Below, in pieces: positions 8,096 through 15,493 of a DNA stretch of 64,000 nt. Numbering within the stretch: the stretch's first letter is position 1; each line of letters starts with the position of its first letter. The translations under genes were made by a program, and so were the position numbers. This DNA is from Singulisphaera sp. GP187 (GTDB lineage Bacteria; Planctomycetota; Planctomycetia; Isosphaerales; Isosphaeraceae). Below the pieces are notes generated by a model. It searched no databases. It was not told where the DNA came from and saw only the letters and a program-made list of their open reading frames with translations. Location of the stretch: positions 3,449,501-3,513,500 of the forward strand of contig NZ_FSRB01000001.1 in the NCBI RefSeq assembly GCF_900129635.1, written 5' to 3'.

Positions 8096-8229
8096 GGAGG
8101 GGGAAGAGACGATAAAGGAACGTACGTGCTCTACCAACTGAGCTACCGGCAGGTCGATCTGCCGGGCGGGACTCGAACCCGCGACCACGAGGTTAACAGC
8201 CTAAGTAACCCTTATCTGCACCACCCTCC
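8096..8229 (-). ncRNA. Y-RNA-like gene 1 (YrlA-type, with anticodon-like hairpin)
   Basis: GGAGGG (8229-8224) pairs with CCCTCC (8101-8096). After a bulge containing TGGTGCA, GATAAGGG (8216-8209) pairs with CCTTTATC (8118-8111). The head contains a hairpin AGG-CTGTTAA-CCT (8202-8190), a T arm GCGGG-TTCGAGT-CCCGC (8182-8166), an acceptor-like stem CCGGCAG/CTGCCGG joined by six bases (8165-8146), and a D arm GCTC-AGTTGGTA-GAGC (8143-8128). The order is permuted relative to tRNA, so it is not a normal tRNA gene even though its parts look like tRNA-Asn pieces. It is separated from copy 2 by 11 bases. Confidence 0.85.
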
Positions 8230-8333
8230 ACATTCTGAGAGCCGGGATGAACGTCGAAGGTTCGCATTCCAACTCTGATTTCTCACACCAACAACACACA
8301 AACAACTACAATCGTCTACTAAACTGAATCAAT

Positions 8334-8392
8334 GGTCAGGCACCCAAAGCGGGTAAATCGGGGGGGGCCTGGATCGAAGTGCCTGGCCACTT
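8334..8392. repeat. Short CCAGGCAC-family element
   Basis: GGTCAGGCACCC at 8335-8346 and AAGTGCCTGGCCAC at 8378-8391 face each other as inverted termini about 55 bases apart. This is a short member of the dispersed family seen at 1.6, 2.6 and 32.1 kb. The rest of the gap 8230-8562 holds the likely promoter region of the Y-RNA/rsr transcript and no ORF. A GCGAACCTTCG near 8254-8264 resembles the 3' bulge strand of Y-RNA copy 2. Confidence 0.6.
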
Positions 8393-8562
8393 GCTCCCGG
8401 AATCGTTGGACTCGGGATGACACCTCGGCCGATCGCGTCGAACCAGGGGGAAACGGGTTCGGCGAAGCTTTACGAGCAACGAACCCTTTGATTCCCTTTC
8501 CCCTTCGTTTGATGAATGGGTTCGTGTTTCGCGGAGGCTCGGCAAACTTGCGGGTTTCGGAT

Positions 8563-9540
8563 TCAGATTCGCACGCAGGTCAACGCTTCGCTCAATGTCC
8601 AGAGTTTTTCTGCCAGCTCGAGGTCGCACGCGTAGGGGGCCATGCCCGTTTGGACCGTCATATCGCCTTGGATCACCTCGGCGATGTCGCAATCCTCGCA
8701 ATAGACGCCGCCCATGCCGTCGAGCTGCGGGCTGGTCGCGCACCAGATCGTCGTCGCCGCCCCCTTCGGGATGTCCTTGAATCGGCGATCGCTCCCCGGA
8801 TCTTGGAGGAGGCTGCCATCAGGCTGGCGGGACAGGCTGAAGCCCTTCAGGTCGTCCATGGTGAGGTGACGTGTCAAATCGGTCAGGATGCCGCCGGGAT
8901 GCACCGAGAAGGCCCGAACGCCTTGCGCCTCGCCGCGCCGGTCGAGGCCCATGGCGAACAGGGCGTTGGCGGTCTTGGACTGGCCGTAGGCCTTCCACTT
9001 GTCGTAAGGCCGGCGATCGAAATTCGGGTCGTCGAAAACGACCTCGGAGAAGCGATGGCCGCGTGACGTCAGCGAGATGACCCGTGCCCCGCCGGCATGG
9101 ATCAGTGCGGGCCAGAGCCGGAGCGTGAGCTGGAAATGGCCGAGATGGTTCGCCGAGAACTGGCTTTCATTCCCGCGGCTGTCGCGCGCGAGCGGGCACG
9201 CCATGATACCGGCGTTGTTGATCAGCAGGTCGAGCGGCCGGCCGCTGGCGAGGAAACCTTCCGCGAAGGCGTCGATCGACTCCGGGTTCAAAAGGTCGAG
9301 GGCCCCAAGTTCGACTCGTGGCAAGCCTGCGAGATTGGCGCGGGCTCTCTCAGCCGAGCGTGCGGGCACGATCACGGTTGCGCCTGCCTCGCTCAGGACG
9401 CGCGTCGTCTCAAGCCCGAGTCCGGCATAGCCGCCGGTGACAATGACGGTCTTGCCGGAGAGGTCTTGACCTCCGAGCACTTCCTCGGCGGTCGAAATGA
9501 ATCCGAATTTCGACGGAATCGGCTTCTGCTGAGTGGTCAT
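8563..9540 (-). CDS. Short-chain dehydrogenase/reductase
   Basis: A 325-residue classical-type SDR. The cofactor motif is TGGYAGLGLETTR (residues ~35-47), NNAGIMACP lies near 110, and the catalytic triad is completed by a Ser in SLTSRG (~155) and by YGQSKTANALF (~184, YxxxK). The length and the C-terminal extension resemble the retinol-dehydrogenase-like oxidoreductases common in soil bacteria. The substrate is not evident. It is 21 bases downstream of a small membrane protein gene and both face a divergent TetR gene, so this may be a regulated detoxification unit. Confidence 0.92.
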   Translation of the reverse strand: MTTQQKPIPSKFGFISTAEEVLGGQDLSGKTVIVTGGYAGLGLETTRVLSEAGATVIVPARSAERARANLAGLPRVELGALDLLNPESIDAFAEGFLASGRPLDLLINNAGIMACPLARDSRGNESQFSANHLGHFQLTLRLWPALIHAGGARVISLTSRGHRFSEVVFDDPNFDRRPYDKWKAYGQSKTANALFAMGLDRRGEAQGVRAFSVHPGGILTDLTRHLTMDDLKGFSLSRQPDGSLLQDPGSDRRFKDIPKGAATTIWCATSPQLDGMGGVYCEDCDIAEVIQGDMTVQTGMAPYACDLELAEKLWTLSEALTCVRI

Positions 9541-9561
9541 GATGATCTCCGTTTGATTCCA

Positions 9562-9891
9562 TCAGAGGTTACCGCCGTGCAACGCGCCGAAGTGACGTGC
9601 GAGATTCAGCGCAATGAGGAGCGCCCCGAGTCCCAGGACAATGACGTCCCTCGTCCGGCGCAGTTCGAAGCGACCGACCCGGACGACCAACAGGTACGCC
9701 ACGACCAGGTTGAACATCCCCCACAGGACGTTGACCGTCGCCGAGGATAGGCCCTTCCCCGGCGGCGTTGCGAACGGGGTCTGGAACGGGCTGCCCGACA
9801 TGCCAGCCACCAGGTGGGGGATCGTGTTGGCGAGGAAGACGCCGCCGAAGAAGTAAGCAATATCGTGATACCAACGTCTCTCTGACTGCAT
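9562..9891 (-). CDS. Small integral membrane protein
   Basis: A 109-residue protein starting MQSERRWYHDIAYFFGGVFL. It shows four hydrophobic segments (roughly 12-30, 48-68, 72-88 and 90-105). The ATG at 9891 follows a strong GGAGG site seven to eight bases away, so I prefer it to the longer open frame. I cannot assign a named family. It is probably co-transcribed with the SDR gene downstream and divergent from the tetR-like gene. Confidence 0.75.
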   Translation of the reverse strand: MQSERRWYHDIAYFFGGVFLANTIPHLVAGMSGSPFQTPFATPPGKGLSSATVNVLWGMFNLVVAYLLVVRVGRFELRRTRDVIVLGLGALLIALNLARHFGALHGGNL

Positions 9892-10004
9892 GAAACCTCC
9901 ATTTCCGTTGGGGGCGTGGGGGCGATCTTTCTGTCCTAAAGCCAGGACTTCGTCGCACGCCCAACCGCCTGAGGTGACAAAAACGAAACTTCCCGCTAGA
10001 CTAT

Positions 10005-10020
10005 TTGAGCAATGACTCAA
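10005..10020. promoter_or_regulatory. Candidate operator palindrome for the TetR-type regulator
   Basis: TTGAGCAATGACTCAA is a 16-base imperfect palindrome with perfect TTGAG/CTCAA arms. It lies in the 147-base divergent region between the small membrane protein (start 9891) and the tetR-like gene (start 10039), where an auto-regulating TetR protein would bind. This is inference from symmetry and position. Confidence 0.45.
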
Positions 10021-10038
10021 GCAACGGAATAATTGACT

Positions 10039-10652
10039 ATGGCCTCAAATAAGTCAAGGCCCCGCTCGGGGCGTGGTGCTCTGGAACCCCAGCGTCGGCC
10101 CGGTAAGGAGCGTGTCGCCGCTCTGATGGAGGCGGCCGCCACCGTGATCGCCGAGCGGGGCTTTGAGGCCGCGACGATGGCGGAGATCGCCTCACGGGCC
10201 GGTGCGCTGGTCGGCTCGCTCTACCACTTCTTCCCGAACAAGGAAGTGCTCGCCGACGCCTTAATCCAGCGCTATGGCGGAATCGTCGACGAGGCTTTCA
10301 CCAGGATCGATCGCGAGGTCAGTGCGATGACGAACGAGTCGCTGGCGGACGCCCTGGTCTCTTTGTTGGTCGAGATCCAGGGGGAGTCGAAGGCCATGCG
10401 TGCTCTGCTGGAGGCCCGAGCCGAATTCTCGGCAAAGCGGCAGGAGTTCCGTGATGCGGCCCTCACGCGCATCGCCCGGACCCTGACGCTCCGATCGCCT
10501 CAGATCCCCCCGAGACGGCCGAGCACATGGCGGTGATCCTGCTGAACAACATGAAGGCCATGAAGGAATTCGCGGACGACCCGGGGGTGGCGACGGAACT
10601 GCGAGACATGACGCGGCTCTACCTCGCGAACAAACTCCAAGTGAAGGCCTGA
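10039..10652 (+). pseudogene. TetR/AcrR-family regulator, frameshifted near its C-terminus
   Basis: The N-terminal half is a normal TetR DNA-binding domain: ATVIAERGFEAATMAEIAS, then SLYHFFPNKEVLADALI. The first frame stops at 10534-10536. The expected C-terminal part is in the next frame, from about 10480 to the stop at 10650-10652, and reads ASDPPETAEHMAVILLNN and MTRLYLANKLQVKA. A one-base change around 10475-10500 therefore separates the two halves. This is either a true mutation or a sequencing error. If corrected the protein has about 204 residues, normal for TetR. The start is the ATG at 10039. It probably represses the divergent membrane-protein/SDR pair. Confidence 0.75.
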
Positions 10653-10694
10653 GTTGAGTGGTCGGGCCACTGACGGCTGAGTTGGGTAGGCGGC

Positions 10695-11147
10695 TCAATC
10701 ACCCGACACGGTTCCGATAAGCTGAAGCGTCTTGCCGTCCCGTTCGCCCTTGAAATACTTGTCGAGCAAGCGGGCGAAGACCGAATCCGTGGGCGAAACG
10801 TTCTCGAACAGGGTCGCGCAAGACTTCAGCTTCATGTCGTCGGGCGTACCGAAGATCTCGGATGCCGACCGCCCCTCGACTGCCAAGGCCGCCTCGGCGC
10901 ACTCGACCAGACGTTGCCCGAGCAGTGGGTGATCCAGGTACGCCCTGGCCTCGGCGACGGACTTGATCGCATAGCGTCGGGACATCGAACTGAACCCCAG
11001 CCCCTCGATCTGCGGGAAGATGTACCAGATCCAGTGCGAACGCTTGAGCCCGCTCTTGATCTCGGCGAGGGCCTGGTCGTAATCAACGACTTGAGCATCC
11101 ACGAAGCGGCTCAATTCGTGCGGATCATCTCCCGTTCTTTCTGCCAT
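10695..11147 (-). CDS. DUF1810 family protein
   Basis: A 150-residue protein starting MAERTGDDPHELSRFVDAQ. The segments SHWIWYIFPQIEGLG, then SRRYAIKSVAEARAYLDHP and LKSCATLFENVSP, are the signature of the DUF1810 family. No function is established for this family. The ATG at 11147 has GGAGG six bases upstream, which is why I reject the longer start at 11204. It converges with the tetR-like gene. Confidence 0.9.
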   Translation of the reverse strand: MAERTGDDPHELSRFVDAQVVDYDQALAEIKSGLKRSHWIWYIFPQIEGLGFSSMSRRYAIKSVAEARAYLDHPLLGQRLVECAEAALAVEGRSASEIFGTPDDMKLKSCATLFENVSPTDSVFARLLDKYFKGERDGKTLQLIGTVSGD

Positions 11148-11204
11148 GGCCAGCCTCCGATCCGTCATTGGTCCCGTCTCTCGGTCGGACGCGCGGACTT
11201 TCAC

Positions 11205-11551
11205 CGCCGCGTTGCTTTCTCGCCTACGGAGCGATCAGCGTCTGCTCTTCATCGTAAAGAAACTTCCGGTCAATGGTAGGGCCGCCGCTGCACAAGATTT
11301 CCATCGCTTTGCCGTCCTCCCCGTTACATCCAATTGACTCAAAATCCAAAACCATTTTCCTGTTCATGCCTTAACATTTCAATTCCGTACGCGTTCACGA
11401 GTTGGGACTTCTGTCGCTTCGGAACGCAGGGGCGCGAACCTTGGCCGGATCTGCAGGAGGGACCGGTTGGCCAACTCCGACGAGATCGTGGACGTATTGA
11501 CGAATCGTCCCTTGGGTTGCCACTGTTGAATCGGTCAATCGACGAAGACCG
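11205..11551. other. Gene-free stretch
   Basis: No ORF here has coding character. It lies upstream of both the DUF1810 gene (minus) and the hypothetical gene at 11552 (plus), so it probably holds their promoters. I see no repeat or RNA structure that stands out. Confidence 0.4.
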
Positions 11552-12004
11552 GTGCTCGACGACCGGCTCAGCGCGCTCGCCGGGCGTCATTTGACAGGCA
11601 TCACCTTGCGTGGCCGCGGCGATTGGACAAAACACTTTTTTGTCAGTGCCGCAATCGCGCTCATTGCCTGCGAGGGGACAAGCGGCAAGATCGGCCTACT
11701 GAAAGAGGCCCTTGATGCGGAAGATGGCGGCACGGGATTCTCGTTCAGCGATCTCGCCGCCAACCGGGCAGGGATTCTGCTCGCCCGCGCCTCGCCATAT
11801 AATCTTGACTCAGCGCGGGCGATGCAAGCCCGGCCGGCGGTCGAATTCCCGATCGACGCCGTCTTCCCGGAAGCCGCTGATCTTCCCGAAAACCTGACGG
11901 CCGCCGAACTCCAGTCGCAATACGGAGGCATCAACGGCGTCGAATATGCCCGGGTGCTCGCCGAGATCGAGCGCCGACTTTCGGAATGCGTGGCGCTGAG
12001 GTAA
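11552..12004 (+). CDS. Hypothetical protein, possibly N-terminally truncated
   Basis: The frame encodes 150 residues from a GTG-type start at 11552. The segment HFFVSAAIALIACEGTSGKI followed by GFSFSDLAANRAGILLARAS looks conserved and coding, and the end is ELQSQYGGINGVEYARVLAEIERRL. I do not recognise a named family. The lack of a clear ribosome site, and the abrupt start inside a conserved-looking region, suggest that an N-terminal part has been lost or lies in another frame. Confidence 0.5.
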   Translation: MLDDRLSALAGRHLTGITLRGRGDWTKHFFVSAAIALIACEGTSGKIGLLKEALDAEDGGTGFSFSDLAANRAGILLARASPYNLDSARAMQARPAVEFPIDAVFPEAADLPENLTAAELQSQYGGINGVEYARVLAEIERRLSECVALR

Positions 12005-12118
12005 GTCGCGACGAAAGCGACCGGTGGGGGATCGCTCGGGTGCCGGTCGCCCAAGGCCCAAGAGTTGGGCACGGTGTTAATAGAGAATCACTTGATGAGA
12101 AACGAATCCTAATAAGGA

Positions 12119-12154
12119 ACGCCCGGCACCCACCATGAGGGAAGTGCCGGGCGT
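12119..12154. terminator. Strong stem-loop downstream of 12182-12934
   Basis: ACGCCCGGCAC (12119-12129) and GTGCCGGGCGT (12144-12154) pair perfectly over 11 bp around a 14-base loop. It lies 28 bases after the stop of the minus-strand exported protein and downstream of the plus-strand hypothetical gene, so it may stop transcription from both sides. There is no long U tract. Confidence 0.65.
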
Positions 12155-12181
12155 CTCGATGATGACTCGGTGACTTCGACC

Positions 12182-12934
12182 TCACTTCGGCTCGTCGAAC
12201 GTGGCCGGATCCACCTTGTCCAAGACCTTGTAGTCCGTGACCTCCTGTTCGAGGAACCGCTGGCCGTCGCGTTTGCTCTCGATCTTCGTGGCCTTCTTCA
12301 GCCCACCAAAGTCTTTGTAAGCGTCGAACGTTGTCTCCTGGGTGAACTCACCACCTTGGAAGCCGGCCACCGTCGCCACCAACTTCACCGGCAAGCCGCT
12401 CTCCTTGTCAAAGAAGAGCTTGAAGTCCTTGCCGTCCGGAGCCGTCACCTTCAGCACGGCGGCCGACTTGTCGCCAACCTTCTCCTCGCCCGTCGACTCG
12501 GCCTTGAAGCCCTTGGCCTTCAGCAACACCAAGTTTCCCGGAATGACCTGGAGGTAAACCGTCCGCTTCTGGTTGGCGAGGGCGTTCCCCTCCAACTCGT
12601 TCAGGTTGTCGCCGAACTTCCGCCACCCCTTGTCGCCGGCCAGCACGGTCACGCCCTTGATCGCGTTGCCGTTGAACTCGCCCTCGAACTCCGACCGGGA
12701 GTGATCGACCCCTTGAACCGTCACCTGGCTGTTGAAGTCGTTCGTATTGTCGTTGAAGGTCATCTTGCCCCGGGTCTTCCAGGTGGCCGCCTCGGCGTTG
12801 CCCAGCTTTTCTTCGCCGCCCACGGCTTTGATCGCCTTTTCGATGATGGCCTTGGCCTCCTGCTCATCGGCCCGCACACTGCCGCCCGCGACTGCAAACA
12901 CCGCGACGAGCGCCGCTCCGAGGAACCACTTCAT
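12182..12934 (-). CDS. Exported protein, LolA-like outer-membrane-lipoprotein-sorting type fold (tentative)
   Basis: A 250-residue protein with a clear signal peptide (MKWFLGAALVAVFAVAGGSVRA, cleavage near residue 22). The mature part begins EAKAIIEKAIKAVGGEEKL and has a run of beta strands: WKTRGKMTFND, GDKGWRKFGDNLNEL, VLKVTAPDGKDFKLFFDKES and GLPVKLVA. This layout resembles LolA/LolB-type or DUF4292-like lipoprotein-binding proteins, which planctomycetes have in several copies. Function is not shown. It is followed by a strong stem-loop terminator. Confidence 0.8.
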   Translation of the reverse strand: MKWFLGAALVAVFAVAGGSVRADEQEAKAIIEKAIKAVGGEEKLGNAEAATWKTRGKMTFNDNTNDFNSQVTVQGVDHSRSEFEGEFNGNAIKGVTVLAGDKGWRKFGDNLNELEGNALANQKRTVYLQVIPGNLVLLKAKGFKAESTGEEKVGDKSAAVLKVTAPDGKDFKLFFDKESGLPVKLVATVAGFQGGEFTQETTFDAYKDFGGLKKATKIESKRDGQRFLEQEVTDYKVLDKVDPATFDEPK

Positions 12935-13098
12935 AGGATCGCCTCACGATCGGGGGAGAGGGTGGTCGGCGCAGACGGCCCGCGCCCCGGATCAGCATAC
13001 GGCCGGCCTGGGTATGTGAGAAGTGGGTTGATACGATAAAATGACGCACGGGACTCACCCCTGGGATCGTGGGGCCCCGCCCACGCTTCAATTCATTC

Positions 13099-13187
13099 AA
13101 TTCCCCTGGGACCGCGGGCGCCCGCCCGCTCTTGGATTGAAATTGAAATTGAAATGCGGGCGGGACGCCCGCGGTCCCAGGGGAATT
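13099..13187. repeat. Long inverted repeat of the GCGGGCGGG/GGTCCCAGGG family
   Basis: Two arms of about 31 bases (13099-13129 and 13156-13187) pair with one mismatch. They contain CCCCTGGGACCGCGGGCG on one side and CGCCCGCGGTCCCAGGGG on the other, around an A/T-rich spacer of repeated GAAATT. A single arm of the same family occurs at 60068-60097. It sits between two minus-strand genes (12934 and 13261). Confidence 0.8.
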
Positions 13188-13260
13188 CAACGAACTGAAT
13201 CGAATCAAACCAATCGTGTGACACAGTTGCTTTGTGCGCCACGTCGATTGCGGCGGCCTG

Positions 13261-14952
13261 TCAGGACCACGACGACCAGTTTCCGGTCGCCAGGGCGTAG
13301 GCCGCCAGAAGGCCGTTTGTCGTCGCGTGCGCCAGGACCGCGTCGCCCAACTGCCCGCGCTGCCGCTGGGCCAGGGCGTACGCCGCGCCGGCCGCCGTTC
13401 CGGCGAGCCAATGACCGTGGAGCGCCCCGAACAAGGCCGACGAGATCAGCAACGACGACCAGGTGAGCCGGCTGGGCGAGACGGCTTCGAAGTCGGCCCC
13501 GATTAGGCGGCGAACCAGGTAGCCGCGGAACGCCAACTCCTCAGCCAGCGGCACCACCAAACCGGATCCAACCACACGCCCGATCAGCCAGGCCACAGCC
13601 CACGCTCGCGACAGGCCCGCCAAGGCCTCGGGAGTGCCGCCGCCCGTACCGCCACCGGACGGCTCCACCGCCACCCAGAGGAGAAACACCAGACAACCCA
13701 GCGCGAACGCGGGCCAGGACCAGGACCAGCGCAGTCCGACGTAAGCCCGCCGAAAGTAGACCAGAGCCGCAACCGCCACCAGCACGCGCAGCGGATAGAG
13801 TGAATCAAAACCATCGGAGAGCGCGCGGGTGATCATCCCGGTCGCCACCAAGGCGAGCAGCGGGACCAGATAGGCGGCGGTGGCGGGCGAGTCTCCCACT
13901 TTTTCCGGCCGAGCCTGGGCGAACCGAGTCCATTGCGCCACCCCAACCAACCCCAAGGCCACGACGTTGAGCGCAAGCCATCCCGCTTGCACGTGAAAGC
14001 CCTGGCCGGCCACCTTCGGCGACACCCAGACGCCGACCGCCACCAAGGCCGTGATGCGAATCGCGTTGGCGAACCACATCACCGCCGCGCCGATCGGCAG
14101 TAACAAGAGGGCCCGCGGAAACCGGAGGTTGCGGCGGTCGAGCCAGAGATAAGTGCCGAGGAAAATCAGGACCAGGCCGATCCCCTCGTACCCTGAACAT
14201 GCCGGGGCGATCCAGACGGTGAAGGCGGGGGTGCCGACCACTCCGTCGGGCACCCGATAGACGACATCCCGAAAAATCAACCCCAACATATGATGCACTG
14301 TCCAGAGTGTTATCCCACCGAGTCCCTTCCAGGCGCCTCGCGTGATCCAACCGGTGGCGATGATCGCGCCCCCGATCGTGATTCCACCCAGCAAAGGCTC
14401 CCATCCCTGCCAACTCCCCCACTGGCGGCGCCGATGAGGGAGGGGGAAAACAGTCGCCTCCCAGAGAAACAGTACCACCACCCCCAGAAGCATCGTGCCC
14501 CCGATCCAGTACGTCCGAAGGGGAAGCGACCAGGGATCGCCGAACAGCCGGGCGACCACCCAGGCATCGGGATAGGGCGACGTGGCCAAGTCCCCAGCCA
14601 CGAGATAGGCGACCGCCCGGGCGAAGCTCACAAAGGCAAGCAGGTGGGCGAGCAGGAACGGCCACCGAGGGAGGGATGAGCGTTGCGGTTCGGGCGTCTT
14701 CCGGGATTGGCCCCGCCGAAGCGAGGTGCTGAAAATCGCGGTCGCCAGCGCCGCCGGCAAGGCCGGCTCGACTAACAATCGAATCGCCTGCAGTCGCTCC
14801 TCGTCGACGACAGTCCAGTGATAGCGGACGGCGAGGAGCACCCCCTCGGCAACGAGGAGGATCATGAGGCCGCCGAACCGGGTTCCGGTCAGGGGGGAGG
14901 CGGGGGCCGCAAGCAGAGTATCACAAGGATCGGTGAGCCGGACATTTGCCAT
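13261..14952 (-). CDS. xrtE: Exosortase E fused to a CPBP-family membrane protease
   Basis: A 563-residue multi-pass membrane protein from the ATG at 14952 (MANVRLTDPC). The first ~370 residues are an exosortase: catalytic Cys in APACSGYEG, Arg in NAIRITALVAVGVW, and His in GQGFHVQAGW. The C-terminal ~200 residues form a CPBP/CAAX-type intramembrane protease with EELAFRGYL, ALHGHW and HATTNGLL. This two-domain form is known as exosortase E/protease of the VPEID-CTERM system. It should cut and process proteins with a C-terminal PEID tripartite signal, moving them to the surface. The gene for such a substrate lies directly upstream at 15212-15493. The frame could start at 15087, but the earlier residues look unrelated. 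Confidence 0.93.
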   Translation of the reverse strand: MANVRLTDPCDTLLAAPASPLTGTRFGGLMILLVAEGVLLAVRYHWTVVDEERLQAIRLLVEPALPAALATAIFSTSLRRGQSRKTPEPQRSSLPRWPFLLAHLLAFVSFARAVAYLVAGDLATSPYPDAWVVARLFGDPWSLPLRTYWIGGTMLLGVVVLFLWEATVFPLPHRRRQWGSWQGWEPLLGGITIGGAIIATGWITRGAWKGLGGITLWTVHHMLGLIFRDVVYRVPDGVVGTPAFTVWIAPACSGYEGIGLVLIFLGTYLWLDRRNLRFPRALLLLPIGAAVMWFANAIRITALVAVGVWVSPKVAGQGFHVQAGWLALNVVALGLVGVAQWTRFAQARPEKVGDSPATAAYLVPLLALVATGMITRALSDGFDSLYPLRVLVAVAALVYFRRAYVGLRWSWSWPAFALGCLVFLLWVAVEPSGGGTGGGTPEALAGLSRAWAVAWLIGRVVGSGLVVPLAEELAFRGYLVRRLIGADFEAVSPSRLTWSSLLISSALFGALHGHWLAGTAAGAAYALAQRQRGQLGDAVLAHATTNGLLAAYALATGNWSSWS

Positions 14953-15211
14953 CACGTCACAAGGCCCTCCACAGCCAAGGCCCGGGCGCTCAATCCGGTT
15001 CGCTCGCCCCCGCAGATTGGGACGATGAAGAGGGGAACCCGGCCGATTGGCCCAGCACCTCCCGGTTTCCAGCCGAGACACATCCATGGGGTCGTGGCCA
15101 GGGTGAAGTCCAAGGAGTCCCGCAGTCGAGAACTCTTGGCGGTCACGGCCCCATTCCGAGGTCCCCGGGACACCCCAACATTCCAGGTGCGACGAGGTGT
15201 CCGTTGGTTGG

Positions 15212-15493
15212 TCAGTTGAGCCCGACCCGCGGCTTACTCCGACAACGTCGATCCGCGAGGATGAAGGCCCCGCCCACCAAAAGAGTCATCCCCCCGAGCA
15301 TCGAGCCGAGATCGATCTCGGGCGCGCTGATCGGTGGACCGCACCCGTCTCTGTCGTCGCAGCAGTTGTCTCTGTGGTGACCGTGATGATCCCAAGCCAG
15401 CGCGGGCGTCGCCATCACGGTCAGCACGAGGAGCATACCGACGACCCCACGAGCACGAGTGGCCGTCAACAAGAGGTGAGATTTCAAGCTCAT
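15212..15493 (-). CDS. VPEID-CTERM sorted surface protein (exosortase E substrate)
   Basis: A 93-residue protein from the ATG at 15493, behind a GGAGAAGGGGGG site. It has an N-terminal signal (AL-rich to TPALA, residues ~1-33), a short mature region rich in His, Asp and Cys (DHHGHHRDNCCDDRDGCG), and the C-terminal sorting signal: APEIDLGS, a hydrophobic segment (GGMTLLVGGAFILA) and a basic tail (DRRCRSK). This is the VPEID-CTERM layout. The mature part after removal of both signals would be only about 30 residues and could bind metal. It is 259 bases upstream of the fused exosortase/protease, on the same strand. Confidence 0.9.
   Translation of the reverse strand: MSLKSHLLLTATRARGVVGMLLVLTVMATPALAWDHHGHHRDNCCDDRDGCGPPISAPEIDLGSMLGGMTLLVGGAFILADRRCRSKPRVGLN

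Noticed and set aside
8096..8229. A tRNA-Asn gene
   Set aside because: T arm, acceptor and D arm are in reversed order and the acceptor ends are joined, so no normal tRNA can form; the outer stem fits a Y RNA.
10033..10041. TTG start for the TetR gene
   Set aside because: The ATG at 10039 gives the expected N-terminus; the TTG adds only two residues.
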